Of a stretch of 64,000 nucleotides of DNA, positions 15,712 through 24,004 are shown in pieces. The stretch covers positions 1 through 64,000 of the forward strand of contig JBBQWR010000007.1 of the NCBI GenBank assembly GCA_038210495.1. Direction: 5' to 3'. Source of the stretch: JBBQWR01 sp038210495 (GTDB lineage: Bacteria > Planctomycetota > Planctomycetia > Pirellulales > DATAWG01). Both the position numbers and the translations under genes were made by a program. Under the pieces are notes generated by a model. It was given only the letters and a program-made list of their open reading frames with translations, did not search any database and had not been told where the DNA came from. Position 1 is the first letter of the stretch. Every line of letters begins with the position of its first letter.

Positions 15712-16113
15712 GGTTTGGACTCCAACGTAATTGAGCGGGGAAGCGGCGGCGCGCGATTTTATCAGGGATTCGCTTGCGACAACGTAATCTTGGCGGCGAT
15801 ATTGTCGGCGGCCGTGTTGCCGCCGCGCCGTCATAATACCAGGGTCTGCAATGCGGACGCAAACGGTGGCCCGCAGCGCAACTGCCGAGCCAGCAAACGG
15901 GTTAGGGGCGGCGCGAGCAAGCCGCTGGCGATGCCAGCAGATACCGCGACCCCCGTCGCGATTTTGCACGTCGATCGCCACTCAGCCGGTCTTGGCGTGC
16001 AAGGGTGTTCTCTGCTATAGTCCGCCCCGCTCCGGGTCTAGGAACTGGATTTGCCAGCCCGGCGCCCTCGTCTGACTCATCTCATCGACATTCCGAAACA
16101 GTTGCGACTTCCG
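15712..16113. other. Divergent intergenic region
   Basis: 402 bases between the helical hypothetical protein and the HEAT lipoprotein. Both strands have open frames here, but neither resembles protein. TGCTATAGTCC near 16013 contains TATAGT as a possible -10 for the lipoprotein gene. Nothing else recognised. Confidence 0.4.
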
Positions 16114-16860
16114 ATGCGCACACCATACGGCACTGGCCGGCGGCTGATTTCGTTTTGCCTGCTGCTTGCGCTGATGGGCGGCTGCACCTGGGGCTCGAAG
16201 AATGGCGTACCGTGGTGGGGCACGAAGAAGCAAAAGGACGAAGCCGCCGCCGATCTCGATAAATATGGTCCGGTCGCGTTTCAGCGTATCGACGTCGTTA
16301 AGAAATACGGCGAGTACGCGGCCAAGGGGAGCGAGACTGAAAAACAGCAGGTCGCCTCGCGACTGGCCATCGATATTCAAACCGAGCAAGATCCGCTCGT
16401 GCGAATCCAAATCATCCGCACGCTGGCGGGTATTCCGAACGAGACGGCCGCTGGAGTGCTGGGGGCCGGCATCAAGGATCCGGATTCCGAAGTGCGGATC
16501 GCGGTCTGCGAAGCCTGGGGCAAACGAACCGGACACTCCAAATCGCCAGATGAACCCTCGGCCCGCATGTTGGCCGAGACATTGTCGAGCGACACGAACA
16601 TCGACGTGCGTCTGGCAGCCGCGAAAGCTCTTGGCGCGGCGAAGAACGATCCGCGAGCCGTCGGGGCGCTTGCCATCGCGCTCAAGGATCCCGATCCCGC
16701 GATGCAGCACCGATCGGTCGCTTCGCTGAAGCAGGTGTCGGGGCAGAATTTCGGCGACGACGTGCAGAAGTGGCAACAGTGGGCGACGACGGTTGCGCCG
16801 CCCAGCGCTGCGGCCGACACGCCGAGCATCGCCTCTCAGCCGCAGCCGGCGCCACGCTAG
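16114..16860 (+). CDS. HEAT-repeat lipoprotein
   Basis: A 248-residue exported lipoprotein. Starting at the ATG at 16114, the N-terminus has an Arg-rich n-region, a hydrophobic core and the lipobox LMGGC, so the mature protein is probably lipid-anchored. The rest is helical and contains about four HEAT-like repeats: IQIIRTLAGIPNETAAGVL, DSEVRIAVCEAWGKRT, IDVRLAAAKALGAAKNDPRA and DPAMQHRSVASLKQVSG. The tail is Pro/Ala-rich. Such proteins act as protein-protein scaffolds in the planctomycete envelope; a specific role is unknown. An upstream in-frame ATG at 16051 was rejected because it would bury the lipobox 60 residues in. Confidence 0.8.
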   Translation: MRTPYGTGRRLISFCLLLALMGGCTWGSKNGVPWWGTKKQKDEAAADLDKYGPVAFQRIDVVKKYGEYAAKGSETEKQQVASRLAIDIQTEQDPLVRIQIIRTLAGIPNETAAGVLGAGIKDPDSEVRIAVCEAWGKRTGHSKSPDEPSARMLAETLSSDTNIDVRLAAAKALGAAKNDPRAVGALAIALKDPDPAMQHRSVASLKQVSGQNFGDDVQKWQQWATTVAPPSAAADTPSIASQPQPAPR

Positions 16861-17250
16861 GCGACGAAATCAGCGGGCGCACTCGTACATAGCCGCGGCT
16901 ATGTATGGCCGGCAAAGTTTCTCCAGCCGGTCGCGCTTATCTTTCGTCCAACTTGAAGCCGATCGTGGAAATCCGCGAGCTTCTTCCGACCGGCGTTGTT
17001 TCGCCGATTTCGCGGGGCGGTCGTTCCGTTTGTGAAGGGACCGGCGAGTTGAATGCACTCATCCGGTTCATTTTCCGATATGACTACTCGTGGCCATTGC
17101 GGCACGAAAGTGGCGGACGCCTTGTCGCGATGGGTCACTCGCTTTTAACGTTGGGCGATCCCGACGCAACGCATATTTATCGCTGTGACGTGGATAATTT
17201 CGTCCAGCCAGCCGCCCTCTGCATTACGCCAACTCACGGACATCACTTCG
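16861..17250. other. Intergenic region with palindrome
   Basis: 390 bases. It holds the perfect 20-bp palindrome at 16886-16905. An open frame across it (16905-17342) has no family resemblance and overlaps the signal peptide of the next gene in another frame, so no gene is called. Confidence 0.5.
16886..16905. repeat. Perfect 20-bp palindrome TACATAGCCGCGGCTATGTA
   Basis: A self-complementary 20-mer. Its half-site words (ACATAGCCGCGGC) also occur in the inverted repeat at 48995-49138 and, with changes, at about 19777-19803. Confidence 0.7.
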
Positions 17251-18708
17251 ATGCAGCGCTTCATTTTAATTTTTGTCGCGTCCGGGTTGATTACATTCGG
17301 TGCTTCTCGATCTCGGGCCGACGACGATCGAGAACCCGCTGAACCTATCGCCCAGAACGAACCGGCGCTGAACGAACCGGCGCTGAACGAACCGGCTCAA
17401 AACGAATCGGCTCAGCTCGACGCCGGTCCCGAGGCGGCCAGCCACTGCGTTACGATCCTAGGCGATGCTCTACAGTCGCTCGCTCTCGAAAAATGGATCG
17501 CGGCCATTGCGGATTGCAAATCCATCGTCGAGCAGTTGGACTTGCAATCAGTTCGAGCCCAATTGAACGATCGCAGCGCCAAAGCCGTTGGCGTCTGGCG
17601 TCTGGCGAGCGCCGAGCGGGCAAAGCTCGTCGTCAAACCAAACTTGCCCATCGCGCCGGAGCTTGCCGCTCTGCGCGACAAAATCCATAAGGCAGTGGCC
17701 AACTACGAGCAGCGGCCATTGAACGCCGCGCAGCAATCTCCTTGGGAGGTCATGCACCGCATCGTGGCCTACGGGATCGGAACCGAAATTCGCCGCGATG
17801 GCCCGACCGGTGACAAAGTCAACGCCATCGGCTGGCTGCTGTGGGGCAATCGCGCGGCGAGCGAGCCGCTGATGGTCGTGTCCGCGGGCCGCCCCCTCTG
17901 CCGCGTCGGACCAGGGCTACAAGGTCATCCGGGGCAATTCCTCGGTATGCTCGCGCAGTCGCAAGTCAGCATTCTCACTCCATTCCAACTCGACGGCCAC
18001 TCGTTCACCGTCGCCGATCTCGTGGAGCAAGAAAAGGCCGACTGCAGCACGCACATCGAATTGACCTTCAAACTGATCGCCCTCTCGTACTATTTGCCGA
18101 GCAACGAAACCTGGATCGCCAAAAATGGCGAGCGATGGTCGATTTCGCGGCTGGTGCAGGAAGAAATTCAACAGCCGCTGCGGACCGGCGCCTGCGGCGG
18201 AACTCATCGGCTGTTTAGCCTAAGCAATGCCTACCGTTATCGCGCAAAGCAAGGCTTACCGATCGACGGTGAATTCAAGCGGGCCGAGAAGTACGTCCGC
18301 GACTACCATCGTTACACGCTGGGCGCGCTGCAAAACCCGGACGGCAGCTTCAGCACCGAATGGTTCACCAAGCCGGCGAACGCGGACGACCCCGCGCGGA
18401 AGATTCAAACGACCGGCCACATGATGGAATGGCTCGCGCAGAGCCTGCCGGACTCCGAGCTGCGCGATCCGCGCGCGATCAAGACCATCGATTTTCTGGC
18501 GACGCAACTGTCGCAGGACCCGGTGAAGGATTGGAGCGTTGGCCCGCTCGGCCACGCCCTGCATGCCCTGATTATTTACGATCAGCGAGCGTTCGGCGAA
18601 GCCAATCCAGCGATCGCATCTTCCGTCGCCAAGGCGAATCGACCGGCCAACATGGCAACGCGGCCCCTGTATCCGCCGGTCCCGCGGAGCGGCGTCGACC
18701 AATGGTAG
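17251..18708 (+). CDS. Secreted protein, alpha/alpha-toroid-like, family unrecognised
   Basis: A 485-residue exported protein. The ATG at 17251 starts a clear Sec signal peptide (MQRFILIFVASGLITFG, cleavage near RA|DD). Four pentapeptide repeats of the type NEPAL/NEPAQ follow, encoded by a 15-bp tandem repeat at 17356-17415. The C-terminal 150 residues contain helix-turn elements typical of alpha/alpha toroids of the prenyltransferase/terpene-cyclase type (TLGALQNPDGSFSTEWF, TTGHMMEWLAQSLPD, VGPLGHALHALIIYD), but no catalytic DDxD motif is seen. A conserved block (GQFLGMLAQSQV, HIELTFKLIALSYYLP, RTGACGGTHRLFSLS) suggests a specific planctomycete family. Function unknown. Confidence 0.75.
   Translation: MQRFILIFVASGLITFGASRSRADDDREPAEPIAQNEPALNEPALNEPAQNESAQLDAGPEAASHCVTILGDALQSLALEKWIAAIADCKSIVEQLDLQSVRAQLNDRSAKAVGVWRLASAERAKLVVKPNLPIAPELAALRDKIHKAVANYEQRPLNAAQQSPWEVMHRIVAYGIGTEIRRDGPTGDKVNAIGWLLWGNRAASEPLMVVSAGRPLCRVGPGLQGHPGQFLGMLAQSQVSILTPFQLDGHSFTVADLVEQEKADCSTHIELTFKLIALSYYLPSNETWIAKNGERWSISRLVQEEIQQPLRTGACGGTHRLFSLSNAYRYRAKQGLPIDGEFKRAEKYVRDYHRYTLGALQNPDGSFSTEWFTKPANADDPARKIQTTGHMMEWLAQSLPDSELRDPRAIKTIDFLATQLSQDPVKDWSVGPLGHALHALIIYDQRAFGEANPAIASSVAKANRPANMATRPLYPPVPRSGVDQW
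17356..17415 (+). repeat. 15-bp tandem repeat, four units (NEPAL)
   Basis: Four consecutive 15-base units beginning AACGAACCGGCGCTG; the first two are identical and the third and fourth diverge. They encode the linker just after the signal peptide of the secreted toroid-like protein. Confidence 0.85.
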
Positions 18709-18720
18709 TCGGCCGGCGCC

Positions 18721-19737
18721 TCATTCGACTATCCATGTATCGCCGGAGTTGAGCAGTCCGGTCAAATCGCCGGCGCCTCGTTTCGCTCGCGCATCGTCGA
18801 TCTGGGCGTTGACCATCTGGTCGTACATCGGTCGTTCGACATCGCGGAAAACGCCGATCGGCTCGGGAAATTGCGGATACCGCATGCGGCTCAAAAAATA
18901 CGCGAGGCTCGGCTCGGTCAGCTTCTCGTCGTGAATCAACAGATCGTCCTCGGTGATTCCCTTGCCGAGGGTTACGACCTCCAGTTGCATTCCCGTCTGT
19001 CGGATTCCCTTGTCGCGATTCTTGCCGAAGACCAGCGGCTTGCCGTGCTCTAGCTCGATCGTTTGATCCATCTTGGTCAGCCGATCGGTCGCCCAATCGA
19101 ACTCGCCGTCGTTGAACACGTTACAGTTTTGATAAACCTCGACGAACGATGTGCCGCGATGCTCGGCGGCCCGCTTGAGGATCATCGACAAATGTTTGAT
19201 ATTCACGTCGATCGAGCGAGCGACGAACGTGGCTTCGCAGCCGATTGCGACCGATAGCGGGTGGATCGGGTTGTCGACCGAGCCGGCCGGCGTGCTCTTG
19301 GTCACTTTGCCCAGCGGCGAAGTCGGCGAGTATTGCCCCTTGGTCAGGCCGTAGATCCGATTGTTGAACAACACGATCTTGATGTCCAAATTCCGGCGAA
19401 TCGCGTGCATCAGATGGTTGCCGCCGATTGATAGCCCGTCGCCATCGCCTGTGATGACCCAGACCATCAGTTCGGGCCGAGTCACCTTGAGCCCCGTCGC
19501 GACCGCCGGCGCCCGGCCGTGAATCGAATGAATGCCGTAAGTATTCATGTAGTAGGGAAACCGGCTGGAGCAACCGATGCCCGAGACGAACACCATTCTC
19601 TCGGGCGGAACGCCGAGCGACGGCAGCACTTTTTTCATCTGGGCCAAAATCGAATAATCCCCGCAACCGGGGCACCAGCGAATGTCTTGGTCGCTGGCAA
19701 AGTCTTGGGGCGTGAGAACGGGAAGTGTCGTGGACAT
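18721..19737 (-). CDS. korB: 2-oxoacid:ferredoxin oxidoreductase, beta subunit
   Basis: The thiamine-diphosphate-binding beta subunit (338 residues) of a 2-oxoacid:ferredoxin oxidoreductase, probably 2-oxoglutarate synthase. It oxidises the 2-oxoacid with CoA and reduces ferredoxin. Visible motifs are RWCPGCGDYSIL at the N-terminus, GIGCSSRFPYYMNTYG, and the ThDP/Mg motif GDGDGLSIGG...NHLMHA followed by NNRIYGLTKGQYSPTS. The ATG at 19737 was chosen; 33 further in-frame upstream residues are encoded by heptamer and family B repeats and do not look like protein. It follows korA (stop at 19858) on the same strand with a 120-base gap filled by repeats, so the pair is probably co-transcribed. Confidence 0.93.
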   Translation of the reverse strand: MSTTLPVLTPQDFASDQDIRWCPGCGDYSILAQMKKVLPSLGVPPERMVFVSGIGCSSRFPYYMNTYGIHSIHGRAPAVATGLKVTRPELMVWVITGDGDGLSIGGNHLMHAIRRNLDIKIVLFNNRIYGLTKGQYSPTSPLGKVTKSTPAGSVDNPIHPLSVAIGCEATFVARSIDVNIKHLSMILKRAAEHRGTSFVEVYQNCNVFNDGEFDWATDRLTKMDQTIELEHGKPLVFGKNRDKGIRQTGMQLEVVTLGKGITEDDLLIHDEKLTEPSLAYFLSRMRYPQFPEPIGVFRDVERPMYDQMVNAQIDDARAKRGAGDLTGLLNSGDTWIVE

Positions 19738-19746
19738 GGGGAAGTA

Positions 19747-19774
19747 GTCGGGAGTAGGGAGACGGGAGTCGGGA
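19747..19774. repeat. Heptamer array GTCGGGA (4 units)
   Basis: Units GTCGGGA, GTAGGGA, GACGGGA and GTCGGGA in a row, just before the korB start. The same units occur at 23430-23450 and inverted at 23530-23550. Confidence 0.75.
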
Positions 19775-19803
19775 GTTACATAGCTGCGGCATTCTGCCGC
19801 GTA

Positions 19804-19833
19804 GTCGAGCGGGGGGGCGTAAGCCCCCTGTCC
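19804..19833. repeat. Family B palindrome, copy 3 (variant)
   Basis: TCGAGCGGGGGGGCGTAAGC followed by CCCCTGTCCC, between korA and korB. Preceded by TACATAGCTGCGGCATTCTG (from 19777), which resembles the palindrome words at 16886 and 48995. Confidence 0.65.
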
Positions 19834-19857
19834 CATCGGTCAACACTAATCAGACAC

Positions 19858-21774
19858 TTAATTCTTCAACAACGACTCAATCGCCGCAGCTACGTCGGCC
19901 ACGGCGAATGGCTTGCCCTGAACTTTGTTCAGCCCATGGGCGTCAACCAAATACGTCGCGCGAATCAACATTCTTAGCTGCCCGAGATTCAATTCCGGAA
20001 TCAGCACTTTTTCGTATTTGCTAAGCAACTCGCCGAGATTCGCCGGAAACGGATTGAGGTAGCGCAAGTGGGCATGGGCGACCGCGGCGCCCTCGGCTCG
20101 CGCTTCGCGGACCGCCGTCTCGCAGGCGCCGTACGTGCCACCCCAACTTAAGACCAACAGCCGGCCGCTCGCTGGCCCTTCGACCTTCTGAGGCGGCAAC
20201 TCGCGCGCAACCCCCGCGATCTTATCGGCCCGCAGATGCACCATATGCTCGTGGTTGGCCGGCTCGTAATTCACGCTCCCGGTGATGTCCTGTTTCTCCA
20301 GCCCACCGATTCGGTGCATCAGGCCCGGCGTTCCCGGCAGCGCCCAGGGCCGGGCCAACCGCCCGTCGCGAGTATAGGGCATGAACGCATCGCCATCGAT
20401 CGCGGCCGGCGGATGCGGCGACTCGATCGGCGGCAGGGCTTTCACATCCGGAATGCGCCACGGCTCGGACCCGTTCGCTATATAACCGTCGCTCAGGACC
20501 ATCACCGGCGTCATATATCGCACCGCGATCTGCCACGCCTCTTGCACGATTTCAAAACAATCCGCGGGTCCTTGAGCGGCCAGCACGGGCAGCGGGCATT
20601 CGCCGTTGCGTCCAAAAATTGCCTGTAGCAGGTCGGCCTGTTCGGTCTTCGTCGGCAGTCCGGTGCTTGGCCCGCCGCGCTGCACGTTGACGATAATCAT
20701 GGGCAGTTCGGTCATCACCGCCAAGCCGATTCCCTCCTGCTTGAGCGCGATCCCTGGGCCGCTCGATGTCGTGACGGCCATCGCTCCGCCGAACGACGCG
20801 CCAACGCAAGCCGTGATCGCCGCGATCTCGTCCTCCGCCTGAAATGTCCGCACGCCGAAATTCTTGTACCGCGTGAGCTCGTGCAATATGTCGCTGGCGG
20901 GCGTGATCGGATAGGAGCCAAAAAACAGCTCGCATTGGCTCCGCTCGGCCGCGACCATCAGGCCCCAAGCCAGCGCTTGATTGCCCGTGATGTTGCGGTA
21001 TGTGCCCGGCGGAAGCTTCGCCTTGGCGACGGCATAGTGATCGCCGAAGGCCTCGGTCGTCTCGCCATAGTTGTAACCGGCATAGAGAGCCCGGCGATTG
21101 GCCTCGGCCACCTGCTGCGACTTGGCGAATTTGTCGTCGATGTATCGCAGTGTCGGATCGAGCGGGCGATCGTAGAGCCAAAACACCAACCCCATCGCGA
21201 AAAAATTGCGGCAACGGTCGCTTTCTTTCATCCCCAGTCCAAGCTCACCGACGGCCAGTCGCGTGATCTTCGTCATCTCGACCGGGAACAGCCGATAACC
21301 GTCGAGCGAGCCATCGTCGAGCGGATTGGTCTGGTAGCCGGCCTGCTTGAGGTCCTTCTCGTCGAACGCGTCGCCGTTGACGATCAGGATGCCGCCTTTC
21401 ACCAAGTCGCCGAGATTCGTCACCAACGCGGCCGGGTTCATGGCGACCAGCGCGTCGACTTGGTCGCCGGGCGTGAAGATTTCTTGACTGGCGAAGTGGA
21501 TCTGAAAGCCGCTCACGCCGGCCTTCGTGCCACGCGGCGCGCGAATCTCGGCCGGGAAATCGGGAAACGTCGCGACATCGTTGCCGACCAGGGCCGAGGT
21601 GTTGGTCAACTGCGTGCCGGCCAACTGCATTCCGTCCCCCGAGTCGCCGCAAAACCGAACCGTGGCGTCGGTGATGTGCGTGACCGGCTTGATCGATCGA
21701 GGAGGCGCCGTGCGGAGCGATTCCTTCAGCTGGGGCGACTGAAGGCTATCGACAGTCGTCGAGGATTGGATCAT
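19858..21774 (-). CDS. korA: 2-oxoacid:ferredoxin oxidoreductase, fused gamma-alpha subunit
   Basis: A 638-residue subunit in which the gamma domain (from about residue 35, starting VRFCGDSGDGMQLAGTQL) is fused in front of the alpha (pyrimidine-binding) domain. The alpha part begins around GNQALAWGLMVAAERS and has GSYPITPASDILHEL, FQAEDEIAAI, TTSSGPGIALKQEGIG and NVQRGGPSTGLPTKTEQ. This gamma-alpha fusion with a separate beta is the usual KorAB layout; specificity for 2-oxoglutarate is likely but not proven. The ATG at 21774 was chosen; the frame stays open to 21999, but that extension lacks similarity. The product works with the korB gene directly downstream. Confidence 0.94.
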   Translation of the reverse strand: MIQSSTTVDSLQSPQLKESLRTAPPRSIKPVTHITDATVRFCGDSGDGMQLAGTQLTNTSALVGNDVATFPDFPAEIRAPRGTKAGVSGFQIHFASQEIFTPGDQVDALVAMNPAALVTNLGDLVKGGILIVNGDAFDEKDLKQAGYQTNPLDDGSLDGYRLFPVEMTKITRLAVGELGLGMKESDRCRNFFAMGLVFWLYDRPLDPTLRYIDDKFAKSQQVAEANRRALYAGYNYGETTEAFGDHYAVAKAKLPPGTYRNITGNQALAWGLMVAAERSQCELFFGSYPITPASDILHELTRYKNFGVRTFQAEDEIAAITACVGASFGGAMAVTTSSGPGIALKQEGIGLAVMTELPMIIVNVQRGGPSTGLPTKTEQADLLQAIFGRNGECPLPVLAAQGPADCFEIVQEAWQIAVRYMTPVMVLSDGYIANGSEPWRIPDVKALPPIESPHPPAAIDGDAFMPYTRDGRLARPWALPGTPGLMHRIGGLEKQDITGSVNYEPANHEHMVHLRADKIAGVARELPPQKVEGPASGRLLVLSWGGTYGACETAVREARAEGAAVAHAHLRYLNPFPANLGELLSKYEKVLIPELNLGQLRMLIRATYLVDAHGLNKVQGKPFAVADVAAAIESLLKN

Positions 21775-22332
21775 GGATCGAACATCCCGATGGGCAACGT
21801 GCGTTGGAAATCCGCGAACATCTTCGGCGAGCGCCGGGCGACACGCGGTGAACCGACAAGGCAGCGGCTGGTGCGGCAAACAGATTGCGCCGGCGGCCGC
21901 TCGGACGAGAACTCCGCGGCAGCTTGGATGGCCAAGTCGACTCATTGGGAAAATGTCGACCGACAGCGCTTCCGCCCATGACGTCTCCCGAAGAGACACA
22001 AGCTTTGGTGAGCTAAATTGCGGGTTCGGAGCGCCAATTTTGCGGCATCTGGCGAACCGGCATCGCTATTATAAGCGAGTCATCAAGCACGACGCCACAA
22101 TTTTCCATGCTTCGGCGGTTAGTTCCTGCTCGAATCCCGGTTTCATCGTCAGCCTACTTCCGCCTATACTTTTACGGCGCATCTGAAGGAGGCCTCGCGC
22201 CCCTTCGCTTGCATGATCGCTAACGTTCCATAATCTTATTGCGCCCTCAAATAGTGGACAAAAGTATATGTCCCGCTATAATCCTGGTATTGGCCGATCT
22301 GAGAATCGCCCTTTCAACCCAGGAGGTGGACG
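21775..22332. other. Divergent intergenic region
   Basis: 558 bases between korA (minus) and a small plus-strand ORF. The last 80 bases hold a good promoter and ribosome-binding site for that ORF. The rest shows no recognisable gene, tRNA or riboswitch. Confidence 0.5.
22255..22282 (+). promoter_or_regulatory. Sigma-70-type promoter
   Basis: TGGACA at 22255-22260 and a perfect TATAAT at 22277-22282 with a 16-base spacer. Transcription would start near 22289, about 44 bases before the ATG at 22333. Confidence 0.6.
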
Positions 22333-22548
22333 ATGGTTTCGCTCACGGATGCCGGCGGATGGAATGTTTTTGAGGCGCGGATGCCACTTCGAGAAGCGCG
22401 AGCGATCGGACTCGTCTTGCCCGCCGTGCTAGCACGGTACAATATCGTTTTCCCGACGCTGGCCGAAGCAGGGCTCGCGCCGACGGATGGCCGGGACTGG
22501 ACCAAACGGATGCCCCGGAGCGTCGCAACTGATTCTGTCGTCCAATAA
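22333..22548 (+). CDS. Small hypothetical protein with strong ribosome-binding site
   Basis: A 71-residue ORF with no family I recognise. Support is positional: AGGAGGT at 22321-22327 is the strongest Shine-Dalgarno sequence seen in the window, and a sigma-70-like promoter lies just upstream. The product (MVSLTDAGGWNVFEARMPLR...) has a hydrophobic middle (AIGLVLPAVLARYNIVF) that might be a single membrane segment or a helix, and a basic C-terminus. It faces the enoyl-CoA hydratase gene convergently. It could be a real small protein or a remnant. Confidence 0.45.
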   Translation: MVSLTDAGGWNVFEARMPLREARAIGLVLPAVLARYNIVFPTLAEAGLAPTDGRDWTKRMPRSVATDSVVQ

Positions 22549-22623
22549 CCGGGGCTTCGGCGAAGCGCCTCCAGCCTTGGCCACCCTTCAATTGAAACTT
22601 GGCGGATCACTAGCGCCGCCTGC

Positions 22624-23409
22624 TCACTGCCATTTCGGTTCGCGTTTTTCCAGAAAGGCGGCCAAACCTTCGGCGGCCGCTTCGGTGGTTCGGGCCGTGG
22701 CGCTGATCGCGGCCCCGGCGGTGAGCATCGTCGGCAACTGCTCGCCGAGCGTTTCGTTGAGCATGCGTTTGGTCATCAGCAAGGCCTCGGGGGCACAAGC
22801 GGCACAGTAGCCCGCCAGTTCCGTCGCGCGGGGCCAAAGATGATTGCCGGGCACCACCTCGTGAAAGATGCCCCACTGGTAGGCCTGGCCTGCGGACGCG
22901 ATCTGTGCGGTCAGCAATAGATAGGCCGCCCGGCCGGCGCCGATCCGAAAAGTCAGCAGCGGCGCGACCATGCCGGCCACCAACCCGCGGCGCGGTTCCG
23001 GCAGCCCAAATGTCGCGTCGTCGCTGGCGATCACGATGTCGCAGGCCAGCGCCAGCCCGGCCCCTCCGGCCAGCGCCGCGCCACCGACGGCAGCGATCAG
23101 CGGTTTGGGAAACTGGAGCATTCGCTCGAGCAAATCTCGATAGGCGACCGAGTCTTCATGCCAACGGGCCTGCGCGTCCGTTTGCATACTAGCGGCCTGC
23201 ATTTCCGCCAAATCCATCCCGGCGCAGAAGGCTGGCCCCGATCCAGTAAGAACCACCGCCCGAACGCGCCGCTCGCCGTGCAAATCGCCGAGAGCCTGAT
23301 CGAGCTCGGCCAGCATGGCCCTCGACAGGGCGTTCCGCTTCTCCGGGCGATTCAAGATGATCGTACCCGTATGCTCGTGAACGTGAATCTTCACCAGCGG
23401 CTTAGTCAT
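22624..23409 (-). CDS. Enoyl-CoA hydratase/isomerase family protein
   Basis: A 261-residue crotonase-fold protein. Typical elements are the ILNRPEKRNALS strand, the oxyanion-hole region GSGPAFCAGMDLAEM, the second oxyanion segment AAVGGAALAGGAGLALACD, and FGLPEPRRGLVAG, where the Glu is the usual catalytic position. It could be an enoyl-CoA hydratase or methylglutaconyl-CoA hydratase (LiuC-like). The ATG at 23409 follows AGAGG; a longer frame to 23529 runs through heptamer repeats and was rejected. It is downstream of an AtuA-like gene on the same strand, which favours a role in branched-chain or isoprenoid acyl-CoA breakdown. Confidence 0.9.
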   Translation of the reverse strand: MTKPLVKIHVHEHTGTIILNRPEKRNALSRAMLAELDQALGDLHGERRVRAVVLTGSGPAFCAGMDLAEMQAASMQTDAQARWHEDSVAYRDLLERMLQFPKPLIAAVGGAALAGGAGLALACDIVIASDDATFGLPEPRRGLVAGMVAPLLTFRIGAGRAAYLLLTAQIASAGQAYQWGIFHEVVPGNHLWPRATELAGYCAACAPEALLMTKRMLNETLGEQLPTMLTAGAAISATARTTEAAAEGLAAFLEKREPKWQ

Positions 23410-23429
23410 GGTTTTGCCTCTGGCAAAAA

Positions 23430-23550
23430 GTCGGGAGTCGGGAGACGGGAGTTGAAGCAGCCTCTGCGGCGCCAAGATTGGAGACAGCATAACTTGCGGC
23501 GTCGGGCCGGCGAAGCCGGCTTGTCTCACTCCCGACTCCCGACTCCCGTC
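23430..23550. repeat. Inverted pair of GTCGGGA heptamer arrays
   Basis: Three units at 23430-23450 (GTCGGGA, GTCGGGA, GACGGGA) and their reverse complement at 23530-23550 face each other across 79 bases. The right copy encodes the last residues of the AtuA-like protein. Confidence 0.75.
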
Positions 23551-23891
23551 TCCCCACTATTTCCGTCCGGCGCGGGTAGCTTCAGGTCCAAAATGGCCGT
23601 GCCGAGCAGCTTGCCTTGCGTGTCGATGCGTAGCGACTGACTGGCGCCGCCGCCGAGTGCGTTGTAGAGCACGAAATTCAGCGCCCAAATTTTCGGCAGC
23701 TCGAATCGCTCGACTCGATCGCCGCCGAGCCCGCAAAAGTATTCGGCGACTCTCTCGGATGTCAGCTCGCGCTGCAGGTAGGCAAACCCGGCCGGCGTGT
23801 ACGCTACGACGCCGATGTTCGCGTGGTTGCCCTTGTCGCCGCTGCGAGCATGAGCGATTTGGCCAAGGGTAATGGTAGCAGTATTGAACAT
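23526..23891 (-). CDS. AtuA-like C-terminal domain protein
   Basis: A 121-residue protein matching the C-terminal domain of AtuA/DUF1446-type proteins: ITLGQIAHARSGDKGNHANI, GVVAYTPAGFAYL, VERFELPKIWALNFVLYNAL, GGGASQSLRIDTQGK. AtuA belongs to the acyclic terpene utilisation cluster; in many genomes the two domains are separate genes, and this is the small one. Its large DUF1446 partner is not in the window. The ATG at 23891 was chosen over 23915. The last ten residues (GETGVGSRE) are read out of a GTCGGGA heptamer array, so the native C-terminus has been replaced or extended. Same strand as the enoyl-CoA hydratase downstream and the aldo/keto reductase upstream. Confidence 0.8.
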   Translation of the reverse strand: MFNTATITLGQIAHARSGDKGNHANIGVVAYTPAGFAYLQRELTSERVAEYFCGLGGDRVERFELPKIWALNFVLYNALGGGASQSLRIDTQGKLLGTAILDLKLPAPDGNSGETGVGSRE

Positions 23892-23902
23892 GGAGAAAAT
23901 TT

Positions 23903-24002
23903 GTAGATCAGGCACTCTGTGCCTGACGAGGGGAGCAACCTATATGTCTGCCATCAGGTCGATTTAACCCACGCATGTCAGTCACACAGTGCCTGACTTA
24001 CG
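23903..24002. repeat. Inverted repeat GTCAGGCACTGTGTGCCTGAC type
   Basis: GATCAGGCACTCTGTGCCTG at the left and GTCACACAGTGCCTGACTTA at the right form an imperfect inverted repeat between the aldo/keto reductase stop and the AtuA-like start. The words are related to the repeat at 11423-11517. Confidence 0.65.
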
Positions 24003-24004
24003 CC

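Noticed and set aside
16905..17342. A 145-codon frame before the secreted toroid-like gene
   Set aside because: No homology or ribosome-binding site; it overlaps a clear signal peptide in another frame.
20881..21981. A 366-codon plus-strand frame opposite korA
   Set aside because: Antisense of a conserved subunit; composition biased to Arg and His.
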